Shown here: piece by piece, positions 8,166-16,937 of the stretch
How the letters are laid out: each line of letters opens with the position of its first letter
Position numbering within the stretch: position 1 is the stretch's first letter
From: an uncultured bacterium
GTDB lineage: Bacteria; Planctomycetota; UBA1135; GCA-002686595
DNA length: 43,409 nucleotides
NCBI GenBank assembly: GCA_938030175.1
Contig: CALHGQ010000149.1
Coordinates: forward strand, 1 to 43,409
Direction: 5' to 3'
The notes under the pieces: model-generated
The model's database searches: none
What the model was told of the DNA's origin: nothing
The model's input: only the letters and a program-made list of their open reading frames with translations
Translations under genes and position numbers: made by a program

Positions 8166-9274
8166 CACGGCAGCCTCCTCCCCATCGTCGCGCTGAGGAT
8201 CCAGGACAGGAGGTAGAGCAGCAGCGCCGGCCCCAGAAGGAACGGGTAGAGATCGTAGCGCTCAGCGAAGCGCTCCTCCGTCCGTGGCGTTCGCTCCAGC
8301 TCTTCGATGGCGGCGTACGCATCTTCTAGCTCTTCCTTGCTCTCCGCGTGGAAGAATCGACCGCCGGTCATTTCGGCGATCTTCGGCAAGTCGCCGACGT
8401 TGGCGCGCGTGCGCCGAACGTCACCGAAGAGCGTGCGAGTCATCATGACCCGGGGCCCGGCAAAGACCGTGTAGACGCGCACCTTACCTTCGACCGCCGC
8501 TTTGGCGGCGGTGAGCGGCTCCATCATGTGCACGGTTTCCTCGCCGTCCGTCAGGAGGACGGCGACGCGGCTGTCTGCATCGCTTCCCATCAGGACCTTG
8601 ACGGCCGTCGCGAGGGCGCCACCGATGGCGGTGCCATCGAGCACCTGCTCGGTCTCGATGTCCGTGACGTCCAAGACGCCCTTCAGGGCATCGGAGTCGA
8701 GCGTGAACGGCACGAGCAGATCGGTGTAGGCCGCGAAACCAAAGAGCGCGACGTTGTCCCGCGCATTCTCGGAGTCCGTCATGCGTCGCTCGGCGAAGTC
8801 CGCCACCACGTCCCGCACGATATCGAAGCGCCTCGGCCCGCCTGCGCGTTCGCGCTGGTCCATGGAGCTGGAGCGGTCGAGCAGCAGCGCGATGTCGATG
8901 CCCTCGGACTCTTGGCTGGTGGAGATCTTGCCCTGGAGCGGTCGACTCAGTCCGATGAGCACTAGGGCCACAGACAACATGCGCACCGCGGTGGCCATCC
9001 ATGCGAGCGTGCCGCCCGAGGTGGACGCGGCGCCCCCGGACTGGCTCGGGACGCCGATCGTCGGCACCCGCGCGGCCGCGACGCGACGCGCCTCGGAGCC
9101 GCGCCACATCAGAAAGAGCGCCAAGGGGATCGCGACGAGGAACCAAGGGTCGGCGAAGGAGTAGCCGAAGGCCGACCAGCGTTCCTCGGCCGTGCTGCGC
9201 ACGAGATCCTGGGCCATGGGGACGAGGCCAGGGAAGGAGCCCAAGAGGGAACTCGAGAACAGGGGAGCACTCAT
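8165..9274 (-). CDS. batA: BatA, membrane-anchored von Willebrand factor A protein
   Basis: This protein has a membrane helix near residues 43-57 (PWFLVAIPLALFLMW), a second at about 93-110 (MATAVRMLSVALVLIGLS), a VWA domain and a C-terminal helix (LLGPALLLYLLSWILSA). The MIDAS residues are all present: DRSSS at 133-137, GTAIG, and LLTDGEE. The first about 40 residues before the family start (ADPWFLVAIP) are an extension not usual in BatA. The ATG at 9274 overlaps the stop of the upstream gene (ATGA), and its own stop overlaps batB. As the first VWA gene of the operon it is BatA by order. Like BatB, it should form the metal-dependent binding core of the Bat complex, probably energised or remodelled by MoxR. 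Confidence 0.9.
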   Translation of the reverse strand: MSAPLFSSSLLGSFPGLVPMAQDLVRSTAEERWSAFGYSFADPWFLVAIPLALFLMWRGSEARRVAAARVPTIGVPSQSGGAASTSGGTLAWMATAVRMLSVALVLIGLSRPLQGKISTSQESEGIDIALLLDRSSSMDQRERAGGPRRFDIVRDVVADFAERRMTDSENARDNVALFGFAAYTDLLVPFTLDSDALKGVLDVTDIETEQVLDGTAIGGALATAVKVLMGSDADSRVAVLLTDGEETVHMMEPLTAAKAAVEGKVRVYTVFAGPRVMMTRTLFGDVRRTRANVGDLPKIAEMTGGRFFHAESKEELEDAYAAIEELERTPRTEERFAERYDLYPFLLGPALLLYLLSWILSATMGRRLP

Positions 9275-10212
9275 GACGCTTCCCTCCCCCGAGGCGCCCC
9301 GTTGGCACCCACGGCCGCCAGCTCAGTGGCGCGCTTGAGCGCATCCTTCACCGCGAACGACGTGGGCTCGCCGCCTCCGTAGCGGTAGCCGCTCAGCTCC
9401 GTGAGTAGCCGCGCAGCCTCAGCGCCGGCGTCACCCGTCATCGCTTTCACTTCATCGCCCCAGGCGTCGTCGGTCAAAGAGGATCGCCGCGTGCGCTCGG
9501 ACAGCGGGAGCCCCTCGTCGAAGGCGCGGCGGAAGATGGGCGCGAGGGAGGCCATGGTCTGCCCGGGGGCAGAAGCGCCGGGATCCAATCCGCGCAGCTG
9601 CTCCATGGCGCTCAACTCCGGAGCGTGCGCCGGGATGTGGGAGCGCTTGCGCTTGACGCTCCGCCTCCAAAGCAGCAGCCCGATGCCGACGGCAAGGATT
9701 CCAAGGAGCGCCAGCAACGCAGCCCGCGGATCCCCCACGCGCCTGTCGGGGGCCTCGCGGAACCCCAGCAGCGGCCGAGGCGCCTCCTCCGTCTCCGCCA
9801 GCGACGGGACGACTTCCACGGTGGACGCCGGGACCACCACGGTCGCCTCACCCCCAAGCGTCGCGGTTAGCGAAGGCGTCGTCAGCGTGCCTCCGGTCAA
9901 CGGGAGCAGGCTCCACTCGACCACAAGGTCGGGGCGCTGCGACTTGGGCGTCGCTCCGTCAATGATGTCCCGCGGCCCGTCCACGACGGCCCACTCGACA
10001 CCGAGTTCGGGGTCGGGCAGGGTCGCCCCATCCAAGCTTGGATCATCGATGGTCACGCGCCACGTCAAAGCCGTCCCCACGCCGATCGCGCCCCCTTCGT
10101 TCTTGCGCTCGAGGGTCGACTCCGCCACGGCTGTGGTGGACACCGGGAGGTCCGCGGTGGTCTCTTGCATGCTGGCGGCGGCAGCGAGGCCTAGGACTGC
10201 GACGTGGATCAT
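9271..10212 (-). CDS. BatD/DUF4381-like single-pass membrane protein of the Bat operon
   Basis: The track begins at 10302; the ATG at 10212 overlaps the DUF58 stop (ATGA) and starts a signal-like segment (MIHVAVLGLAAAASMQ), so I use 10212 (313 residues). A beta-rich region (TALTWRVTIDDPSLDGATLP, VVEWSLLPLTGGTLTTPSLTA) resembles the extracytoplasmic domains of BatD. A membrane helix follows (AALLALLGILAVGIGLLLWRR) and then a helical cytoplasmic tail (MEQLRGLDPG, LAPIFRRAFDEGL, LLTELSGYRYGGGE) of the DUF4381 type. An uncharacterised protein of this kind often sits between the DUF58 and batA genes in Bat operons. It probably belongs to the same membrane complex. Assignment to a named family is from pattern only. 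Confidence 0.65.
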   Translation of the reverse strand: MIHVAVLGLAAAASMQETTADLPVSTTAVAESTLERKNEGGAIGVGTALTWRVTIDDPSLDGATLPDPELGVEWAVVDGPRDIIDGATPKSQRPDLVVEWSLLPLTGGTLTTPSLTATLGGEATVVVPASTVEVVPSLAETEEAPRPLLGFREAPDRRVGDPRAALLALLGILAVGIGLLLWRRSVKRKRSHIPAHAPELSAMEQLRGLDPGASAPGQTMASLAPIFRRAFDEGLPLSERTRRSSLTDDAWGDEVKAMTGDAGAEAARLLTELSGYRYGGGEPTSFAVKDALKRATELAAVGANGAPRGREAS

Positions 10213-11183
10213 GGCTTCGCCCCCCGCGGACCTTGGACCCGCTGGCGGAAGAAACGCACGAGCGGCGCTCCGAGGTCTCCGTCGGTGCGCATGTCGATCC
10301 ACTCTGCGCGCGCTTCCCGGAACACCGCGGCGAGGGCCTCCTTGCGCGCAGTCGCGGCTTCGCTCCAGGCTTCGCGAACGCGCTCCTTGCGGCCGTCAAT
10401 GTCACGCACCCCGCCGTCCTCCATGCGGGAGAGACGCACGATCCCGGCCTTCGGAAGCTCCTCTTCGAAGCGATCCACCAGGCGGATTGCGATCACGTCG
10501 TGGCGCGCCGCGAGCCGGCCGAGGGCATCGATCCAGCCTCGATCACCGCGCTCCGATCCGTCGGCCCCCACGCCCGAGAAATCGCTGATCAGAATGACCA
10601 TCGAGCGTTTGTTCAACGTGGCCTCCTGCCCTTCGAGCAGGCTCTTCAGGGAGGACGGCCCGGGCGTAATGGGCGCTGCCTGAATCTCGCGGATCATCCG
10701 CAGCACGTGGCGCGACTGCCTGCCCGGCCCCAGGTGCAGCCCGGGCTCTTGGCCAAAGAGCGTCAGCCCGATCCGGTCCTGGTGTCGAATCCCCACGAAG
10801 GAGATCAGCGCTGCGACCTCCGAGGCCGCGTCGCGCTTGGTCTCTCCGAACGTCGCGAAGTCCAGCTCCAGCGCCGTATCCACGCACAGGTGAATCGTGA
10901 GCTGGCGTTCCTCGCGGTAGGATTTGATGTAGGGCTCGCCCGTGCGAGCCGTCACGTTCCAGTCGATCGCGCGGACCTCGTCACCGGGCTGGTAAGGACG
11001 CACTTCCTCGAACTCGATGCCCTGTCCGCGGAACGTACTGCGATAGCCGCCCGACAGGCCCGTGTTGACGAGCTTGTGCGTGCGGATCTGGATCTGGCGC
11101 ACCCGCGCCATCAGCGCGGCCGTCAGAAGCGCGCGCGGCTCTTCCGCGGGCGCTGATCCCGATTTCGAAGTCGAACCGAACAC
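10209..11183 (-). CDS. DUF58 domain-containing protein
   Basis: The DUF58 signature is clear: RPYQPGDEVRAIDWNVTART followed by GEPYIKSYREER. After it comes a VWA-like fold with LTIHLCVDTALELDF and MVILISDFSG, so the metal-site Asp positions are partly kept. There is no membrane helix, so the protein is cytoplasmic. It starts at a GTG two bases after the moxR stop and ends in an ATGA overlap with the next gene. DUF58 proteins almost always accompany MoxR ATPases and are believed to be their adaptor or client; the molecular job is not known. Length (324 residues) is typical. Confidence 0.9.
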   Translation of the reverse strand: MFGSTSKSGSAPAEEPRALLTAALMARVRQIQIRTHKLVNTGLSGGYRSTFRGQGIEFEEVRPYQPGDEVRAIDWNVTARTGEPYIKSYREERQLTIHLCVDTALELDFATFGETKRDAASEVAALISFVGIRHQDRIGLTLFGQEPGLHLGPGRQSRHVLRMIREIQAAPITPGPSSLKSLLEGQEATLNKRSMVILISDFSGVGADGSERGDRGWIDALGRLAARHDVIAIRLVDRFEEELPKAGIVRLSRMEDGGVRDIDGRKERVREAWSEAATARKEALAAVFREARAEWIDMRTDGDLGAPLVRFFRQRVQGPRGAKP

Positions 11184-11185
11184 GT

Positions 11186-12217
11186 TTATCGATCCAGTGG
11201 CACGCGCTCAAGCACGCGGCGAATGATCTCGTCGGAAGTGACCCCTTCGGCCTCAGCCTCGTACGTCGGCACGATGCGGTGGCGCAGGACTTCGACCGCC
11301 ACCGACTTCACGTCTTCGGGGCGCGCGTAGGCGCGGCCCGCGATGAAGGCCGAGGCGCGCGCGCACAGCGCGAGCCAGATCGACGCGCGGGGCGAGCCGC
11401 CGAACTGAATGAGGTGTGCCAGCTCCGAGAGACCGTGCTTCTCTGGAGCACGGGTCGCCTCCACGATCGCGACGATGTACGAAGCGAGCGGCGGGGCAAT
11501 CGTGATCTTGTCCACCAGACGTCGCGCCTCCATGATCGCGTCGACGCTGATCACCTCTTCAACCGGCTCCGGCGCTGCCGTACGCGCCATCATATCCAGA
11601 ATCTGAAGCTCCTCGTCCCGGGTCGGGTAGTCGAGGATCACCTTCAGGGCGAAACGGTCCAGCTGGGCCTCGGGCAGCGGATACGTGCCCTCTTGCTCCA
11701 GCGGGTTTTGGGTCGCGAGCACGAGGAACGGCCGCGGAAGGTCGAACGTCTCGCCGCCGATGGACACCGTGCGCTCCTGCATGCCCTCGAGAAGCGCGGA
11801 CTGAACCTTGGCGGGCGCGCGGTTGATCTCATCGGCGAGCACGAAGTTGGCAAAGATCGGGCCCTTGCGAACGGTGAAGCTGCTCTGCTTCGCGTCGTAG
11901 ATCTCCGTGCCGACGAGATCCGAGGGCAGAAGGTCTGGCGTGAACTGGAGGCGCGCGAAGGACGCCTTGACTCCGCGAGCCAGGGCGGCGACAGCCAAGG
12001 ACTTGGCGAGCCCCGGGACTCCCTCCAGGAGGATATGCCCACCGGAAAGGACGCCGATCAGAAGGCTGCGGGTCAGGCTCTTCTGGCCCACCAGCACCGT
12101 CTGCATGGCGTCCGTGAGCTCGGTGGTCCAGGCACTGGCCCCTTGGATCTGGGCCTCCAGTTCCGCGTTGGTGGAGGGGGGCGAACCGGACGAGGATGCG
12201 ATGGGAGCGTCAGTCAC
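11186..12217 (-). CDS. moxR: MoxR family AAA+ ATPase
   Basis: Walker A (EGVPGLAKS, residues 65-73) and Walker B (FVLADEINRAPAK, about 125-137) are present. So are the MoxR-typical VLATQNPLEQEGTYPLPEAQLDRF sensor segment and the C-terminal lid helices (GGSPRASIWLALCARA). MoxR ATPases are chaperone-like enzymes that use ATP to help assemble or activate VWA-domain proteins, here probably DUF58, BatA and BatB. It is the first gene of the eight-gene Bat block. The start is a GTG with no obvious ribosome site. The 280-base gap upstream is the likely promoter region of the operon. Length (343 residues) is normal for the family. Confidence 0.92.
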   Translation of the reverse strand: MTDAPIASSSGSPPSTNAELEAQIQGASAWTTELTDAMQTVLVGQKSLTRSLLIGVLSGGHILLEGVPGLAKSLAVAALARGVKASFARLQFTPDLLPSDLVGTEIYDAKQSSFTVRKGPIFANFVLADEINRAPAKVQSALLEGMQERTVSIGGETFDLPRPFLVLATQNPLEQEGTYPLPEAQLDRFALKVILDYPTRDEELQILDMMARTAAPEPVEEVISVDAIMEARRLVDKITIAPPLASYIVAIVEATRAPEKHGLSELAHLIQFGGSPRASIWLALCARASAFIAGRAYARPEDVKSVAVEVLRHRIVPTYEAEAEGVTSDEIIRRVLERVPLDR

Positions 12218-12497
12218 AGGCGAAGAAGGCCCATCGGGGCCAGGGAGGGCTCGAGGCCAAGGGGCTGGCCATCAAAAGGGAAAGGACGGGCGGCGACCTG
12301 CTCCGATCTGCGGGCACACCTGGGAAAGAGTCTAGGACCTTATCGGGGCGCCGTTACGGAAGCCCGTCCGAGACGTTGGAAGCCGCGTAGTACTTTTACT
12401 CAGCCTCCCCTTTGGGGGCTGCCACCTCCCAAAAGATGGCCTCTGGGCCGAGCGCTGCGGGGGGGGCAGCTGGGGACGACTCGGGGCCCCGAAGCCG
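12218..12497. other. Intergenic region upstream of the moxR-bat operon
   Basis: This 280-base gap separates moxR from the lytic transglycosylase gene on the same strand. It holds two possible hairpins: 12401-12421 (CAGCCTCCCC, TTT, GGGGGCTG) and a looser pair of GGCCAG/CTGGCC ends at about 12239-12271. Neither is followed by a T-run on the minus strand, so I do not call a terminator. No convincing -35/-10 pair was seen by eye. Its length suggests that it carries the promoter and leader of the Bat operon. Confidence 0.3.
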
Positions 12498-13265
12498 TCA
12501 TTCCACCGCGCCGGAGCCCGCAAGCCGGCCCCTCTCGCGGAGGGCCTCCCGGGCCTCCAGGACCTGGCGCGCGTAGGCCAGCGCCCCCGTAGTGCTCTTG
12601 CCAGCACGGGCCCGGGCCTCCTCGTTCTCAACGAAGCCCTCGTAGCTCCCGCGCTTCTCGATCCACTGGAAGAGCCGGGCCCGGCCCGCGTTGTACGAGA
12701 CCATGACGGCCTCATCGTTCCAGTCCCCGCGGTGGTCGATGAGCCAGGCTAGGTGCGCAGCCCCGAGTCGCACGTTGAGCGAGTCGCTTTCCAGTAGAGC
12801 CTTCTCGAGCGCTGCGTCGTCCTCGGGCAGCTCGATCCCTTCCCGGCGGCCTGCGTCTCGGGCAGCGGAGCGCACGAGCTGCATCAGCCCGACGGCGCCG
12901 GCGGAGGACCTTTGGCCGCTGCGGCCGCGGCTCTCGGCAAACATCACAGCCCCCAGCCACTCCACCGGGACATCGAACTCCTGCGCAGCCGCCCGCAGAA
13001 TGGACCCGTGCCCCTCCACCAGCCGGAGACCTCGCTCCTCCAAGGCCCCGCCAATGATCGGATTCAGCGCCGACCGAACGACCCGGACCTTCTCGCGCGC
13101 CAGTGTGGCCCCGAGGCCCCGCGACGACGCGATCGCCACCAGCGTTGCAACGGGCACAGCCACGGCGGCGACGCCGAAGAACATGACTCCGAGGAGCCTT
13201 TGCCTCGATGGCTCGGTGGCGGCCAGGGAGACCGCCGTACCGTCATCCTCAGAATGCTCAGTCAC
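12498..13265 (-). CDS. Membrane-anchored lytic transglycosylase (SLT domain)
   Basis: An N-terminal membrane helix (LLGVMFFGVAAVAVPVATLVA) anchors a Slt-type lysozyme-like domain. The catalytic glutamate is Glu111 in VMFAESRGRSG, followed by the family block SSAGAVGLMQLVRSAARDAG. The later motif VMVSYNAGRARLFQW matches the AYNAG segment of these enzymes. The enzyme would cleave the MurNAc-GlcNAc bond of peptidoglycan, leaving 1,6-anhydroMurNAc ends. The GTG start overlaps the stop of the upstream HEAT-repeat gene by 8 bases, so the two are translationally coupled. Presence of this enzyme fits an organism with peptidoglycan. Confidence 0.88.
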   Translation of the reverse strand: MTEHSEDDGTAVSLAATEPSRQRLLGVMFFGVAAVAVPVATLVAIASSRGLGATLAREKVRVVRSALNPIIGGALEERGLRLVEGHGSILRAAAQEFDVPVEWLGAVMFAESRGRSGQRSSAGAVGLMQLVRSAARDAGRREGIELPEDDAALEKALLESDSLNVRLGAAHLAWLIDHRGDWNDEAVMVSYNAGRARLFQWIEKRGSYEGFVENEEARARAGKSTTGALAYARQVLEAREALRERGRLAGSGAVE

Positions 13266-16200
13266 GGTCCCCGGACTTCGAGGCGCCCTCGAATGCCTCC
13301 TCTGGAATCGTCAGCAGCCGCGTCTTGATGAACCAGGCGTCGCGCTCGGCCATGCGCAGCGGCACCGGGCCAAGGGGCGATCCGTGCAGCCGCTCCAGCT
13401 CGCGCAGGGCGCGGGTGCCAATGTGGCCCCCCACTTCACGGACAACCGTCAGGAGGAAGAGGCGCGCGTCCGTGGTTCCCCCTTCCGCGAACGCTTGGCT
13501 CTCGGGTGCGCGCAGGCCGCGCAGCTCGAGGGCGGCGACGAACCATGAGAACGAGTTGCTGTGATCCACCTCGTCCCACCATTGGAAGTACCGCTCCGCG
13601 GGGAGCGCTTCGTCGGAGTAGTCCACGCAGGTGAGGATCGCGAGTTCTTCCATCGCGAGACTGTCGTCGGGGTCCAGCGCGACCGTCGACGCGAGCACCG
13701 GCACGGCACGAGGCACGAGCTGCTGCGCGAGCAGCACGGCGGCGTCCCGCTGGAGCCCCTTGTCGGGGGACCTCATCGCGCTGAAAAGATCATTGTGGCC
13801 CGCCTCGCCCAGGTTGAAGAGGCCCTCTTTCGCCACCGTTTGAATCGACTGCCTACGGGTTCCGCGCAGGAGCGACACCAGCAGCGCGGCGGTCTCGGGC
13901 GTGCCGAGGCTGGCCATGCCCTCCGCCGCAGGCAGGTGCAGGCGTTCGTCCGAATCGGTCAGGCCCGCGACCAAGACCTCCAGCGTCCCCGGCCCACCGA
14001 TGGCCCCTAGGGCTCGCAAGGACGCGGCGCGAACCGCAACGGGCACCCGCTGGGCCACGGAGGCCCGCGCTCGAACCTCGATGGCCGGTCGTGCTCGCTC
14101 GGCCTTGCGCAGGGCGAGCCCTGCGATGGCAGCGATCTCCACGTCCTCGGCTTCGTCGTCCATGAGCCCGAGCAGAAGGTCGATGTCTTCCTCGTCATCC
14201 CCTTGCCCCATGATCAGAGCCGACGCCACGCGCAGGGTGACGCGCTCGTCCACGGCCGCGGCGAGGACGCTGCGGCGCCCCCCACCTTGCACGGCCTCTG
14301 CGATCGCGGGGAGCGCCAGCGGTCCGAACTGGTTGTGCAGCACGGTGACAAGCTCGGCCCGCTCCGGCGCAACCGACGCCGCATCGGGGTCCGCAGCGGC
14401 GCTGAACTCCTCGACACGGTGGACCATGGTCGTCCCGATCGACGCCAGCCTCCTGGCACGGATGCCAAACACCGTTTCCTCTTGGATGAGGCCAATCAGC
14501 GAGCTGATGAGGCCATCCGGGTAAACGCCAGCGTCCTCCGTCGCGGGCACGTCCTGGGCGATGAGTCGCTCCAGCTGGGCGATGCCCCGTGCACGCTCCG
14601 CCACCGGGGCAGCGCGAAGGTGATCCAACAGTAGCGTCAAGAAGCGGTGGTGCTCTTCCTGCTCCGTTCGCGGCGCCGACCACCACTCCGATTCGGCGGC
14701 GAAGAGCTCTCCCATATCCGCGTGCAAGCCGGCCACGGGGAACCGCTGCCATGCGTACTGCTCGGCCAGGCCGTGGCCGCGCTCGATGATCCGGTCAAAC
14801 CAAGGCTGGCTTTGGACGACCGAGAATCGGAAGGACTTCGCGCGCCTTCCGACCTGGACTTCGATCGAGCGGCCGCCGCCGCCAAAGGAGCCGCGCGGTC
14901 CCGGGAGTCGGCCCCCGCCGAAGACGCCCTGTTCACTGAGGAGTGCGGTGAGGTCCGCTGCGTCCCCCTGCGTCAAGAAGAGCACGTCGACGCCGACGGC
15001 CCCTGCGCGTTCATTCTCAAGCTCGAGCCACCGGGAATCGAGGCTGAGGCTCGGACCCGCAAGCACGAACGGGCGGGCCTCGCCAGAGAGCAGCTCGCGC
15101 GGCCCCCGCTCCGAGGACGGCGCATCCACCCGTAGGACGATGCGGTCCGAGTCGCCGGGCTCGATCGTGATCACCGCGCGATCCGCGCGGAAGCGGTGCT
15201 TGGAATCCCCCCACCAGTCGGCCCACTCCGGGCCGTTGCTGCCGTGATTGACGCCGCTGATGAGGCGCAGCCGGCGAAGGCAGGGCTCGCGCACCAGGCT
15301 GAAGCCGTCAAAGAACGTCGAGCCAGAGGCGATCGCTACGAGGGACGACGGCACCGGGCCATCGAGCCATGGGGTCGAGCCCTCGTCTTCGCTGCGGAAC
15401 CCGAGTCCCGCGAGGGCCAGGGCCCCGGCGGTGTTCACGATGGGCAACGGTGAGTCGAGGGCGCCGAGGAGAGCCGCGACGTGCTGGTCGCCAAAGATCG
15501 GCTCGCCGCTGCGATCCTCCCTCTCGACCACGGCCACGATGAGCTGGGCTTCGGCTCGTACGATCTCGCCGGAGGCAAAGATTCGGCGCAGAAGCTCGAA
15601 GCTCGGCTCCCCTTCGGTCGCGCGCGCCACCCCTAGGATCGCGATCTCGGCCACCGATGTGGACCGATCCACCACCCTGTCCAAGAGCAGCTCGGTCACG
15701 ATCGGCGAATCCTCTAATCCCGCGACGAGCGAAGTCGCCGCCTTGCGCACGTCCGTGGAGCGGTCGTCCAAGGCGGGCAAGAGCAGCGGCAAGTCCTCGA
15801 CGGTGAGGCGTTTCCCAAGCTCTCGGGCAGCCACGCGCCGAATAGAACCGGCGGAGTGACGAAGCATCGTCGCGAGGAAGGGCGTCGTTGCGCGGACGGG
15901 GTCCCGCTCGATCAGCTCCGTCAGGATCAGCTGACCGCTGCGGGAAGGAAGCTTGCCGCGCAGGCGCTGGACCACACGGTCCGCATCGGATGCCGAGCCG
16001 GAAATGAGGATGGTCCGAGCACCCGCGAAGCTCAACACGTCGCTGTCCTGGGCAAGGCAGTAGCGGGCGACCCGCAGGCCGTCCTCACCGAGCCTCGCCA
16101 GGTGATCAGTAATCTCAGTGGTCTCTACGTCGCTGATGCGCCGCACCTTCTTCAACCGGTCGAAGAGAAAGCGAGCGGCGGTTCGCGACGACCCAAGATC

Positions 16201-16800
16201 CCCGAGGGGGTCGAAGGCCTCAGGAGAAGAACCGTCAGAGGAGCCGGTGGGAGCCTGACCAGCGGCTGGCGCAAAACCAGGCGCCGCCTCCTTTGGGGCC
16301 GGCGTCTCCCAAGGCTGGGGCGTTGGCTCGCCCTTCGGCGGCGCTGCTTCCTGATCCGCACCGGGCTTCGCCAGGTCGAGTCCGCCGCCGTTCTCCGCGC
16401 CGGCCCCTTTGGGTGCGGACCGAGGAAGGTCAATGCCACTGGACTTCGGTCCTGTGCCCGCCCCCGGAACGTTCTGCCGGGTTGTCGTGACGGTTCCGAC
16501 GGATCGCCCCTCGGCATCGCGGATCTTCTCCTTCTTCGTGACGTCCCCCACGTTGCCGCCCGCCACGTTGCCGGTTTTCTTGCCGCCAAGGGTCGTGCCC
16601 TTTTCCGTACCGGCCTTCTCGGTACCGCCCTTCTCTGCGCCGGCCTTCTCTGCGCCGGCCTTGGGAGGCACAGGCGTCTGAACCGGAGCCTTGCGCTTGG
16701 CAGGAAGATCCAGCTGGGGGGCAGCATGGGCGCTGGAAGCCGCAAAGGTGAGCGCGCAAGCGAGGACGGCGGAAAGTCGGAGGACCGAGTTTCGAAGCAT
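13258..16800 (-). CDS. Large exported HEAT-repeat protein
   Basis: The track start (17043) lies far upstream and overlaps the next gene. The ATG at 16800 begins a clean signal peptide (LRLSAVLACALTFAASSAHA), giving 1180 residues; an ATG at 16809 is also possible. After the signal comes a Pro/Ala/Lys-rich linker with a five-residue repeat (KAGAE type), then armadillo/HEAT-type helical repeats. Examples are SAGSIRRVAARELGKRLTVE with LLLPALDDRSTDVRKAATSL, and later VEIAAIAGLALRKAERARPA and LEVLVAGLTDSDERLHLPAA. A non-helical region near residues 560-760 contains Gly-rich GVFGGGRLPGPRGSFGGGG. HEAT repeats are protein-binding scaffolds; no enzyme motif is visible. Its stop overlaps the lytic transglycosylase start, which suggests a joint role at the cell wall. 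Confidence 0.75.
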   Translation of the reverse strand: MLRNSVLRLSAVLACALTFAASSAHAAPQLDLPAKRKAPVQTPVPPKAGAEKAGAEKGGTEKAGTEKGTTLGGKKTGNVAGGNVGDVTKKEKIRDAEGRSVGTVTTTRQNVPGAGTGPKSSGIDLPRSAPKGAGAENGGGLDLAKPGADQEAAPPKGEPTPQPWETPAPKEAAPGFAPAAGQAPTGSSDGSSPEAFDPLGDLGSSRTAARFLFDRLKKVRRISDVETTEITDHLARLGEDGLRVARYCLAQDSDVLSFAGARTILISGSASDADRVVQRLRGKLPSRSGQLILTELIERDPVRATTPFLATMLRHSAGSIRRVAARELGKRLTVEDLPLLLPALDDRSTDVRKAATSLVAGLEDSPIVTELLLDRVVDRSTSVAEIAILGVARATEGEPSFELLRRIFASGEIVRAEAQLIVAVVEREDRSGEPIFGDQHVAALLGALDSPLPIVNTAGALALAGLGFRSEDEGSTPWLDGPVPSSLVAIASGSTFFDGFSLVREPCLRRLRLISGVNHGSNGPEWADWWGDSKHRFRADRAVITIEPGDSDRIVLRVDAPSSERGPRELLSGEARPFVLAGPSLSLDSRWLELENERAGAVGVDVLFLTQGDAADLTALLSEQGVFGGGRLPGPRGSFGGGGRSIEVQVGRRAKSFRFSVVQSQPWFDRIIERGHGLAEQYAWQRFPVAGLHADMGELFAAESEWWSAPRTEQEEHHRFLTLLLDHLRAAPVAERARGIAQLERLIAQDVPATEDAGVYPDGLISSLIGLIQEETVFGIRARRLASIGTTMVHRVEEFSAAADPDAASVAPERAELVTVLHNQFGPLALPAIAEAVQGGGRRSVLAAAVDERVTLRVASALIMGQGDDEEDIDLLLGLMDDEAEDVEIAAIAGLALRKAERARPAIEVRARASVAQRVPVAVRAASLRALGAIGGPGTLEVLVAGLTDSDERLHLPAAEGMASLGTPETAALLVSLLRGTRRQSIQTVAKEGLFNLGEAGHNDLFSAMRSPDKGLQRDAAVLLAQQLVPRAVPVLASTVALDPDDSLAMEELAILTCVDYSDEALPAERYFQWWDEVDHSNSFSWFVAALELRGLRAPESQAFAEGGTTDARLFLLTVVREVGGHIGTRALRELERLHGSPLGPVPLRMAERDAWFIKTRLLTIPEEAFEGASKSGDRD
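16603..16662 (-). repeat. Four 15-bp tandem repeats coding the KAGAE-type linker
   Basis: On the plus strand four 15-base units lie end to end at 16603-16617, 16618-16632, 16633-16647 and 16648-16662. The last two are identical (ctctgcgccggcctt) and the others differ at a few bases. They encode KAGAE, KAGAE, KGGTE and KAGTE in the linker after the signal peptide of the HEAT-repeat protein. Such units can change in number by slippage and would alter linker length without a frameshift. Confidence 0.85.
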
Positions 16801-16937
16801 GGGCAGCATCGGGCGTTGGAAGGCGATGGACGTGGGACCGTGGAGCACCGCGGTACGCGGAACCCCGGTAGCTGGTCCAAGGCCACAGGATACCGCCGGC
16901 ATGGAGAAGTCTGTGGATTCGGGGCGGAACCTTCGGC

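Noticed and set aside
12401-12421. GC-rich hairpin (CAGCCTCCCC TTT GGGGGCTG) as a terminator of the transglycosylase gene
   Set aside because: On the minus strand it is followed by AGTAAAAGT, not by a T-run.
11279-12592. 437-codon plus-strand frame
   Set aside because: It is opposite moxR, whose Walker motifs are unmistakable, and shows shadow-like composition.
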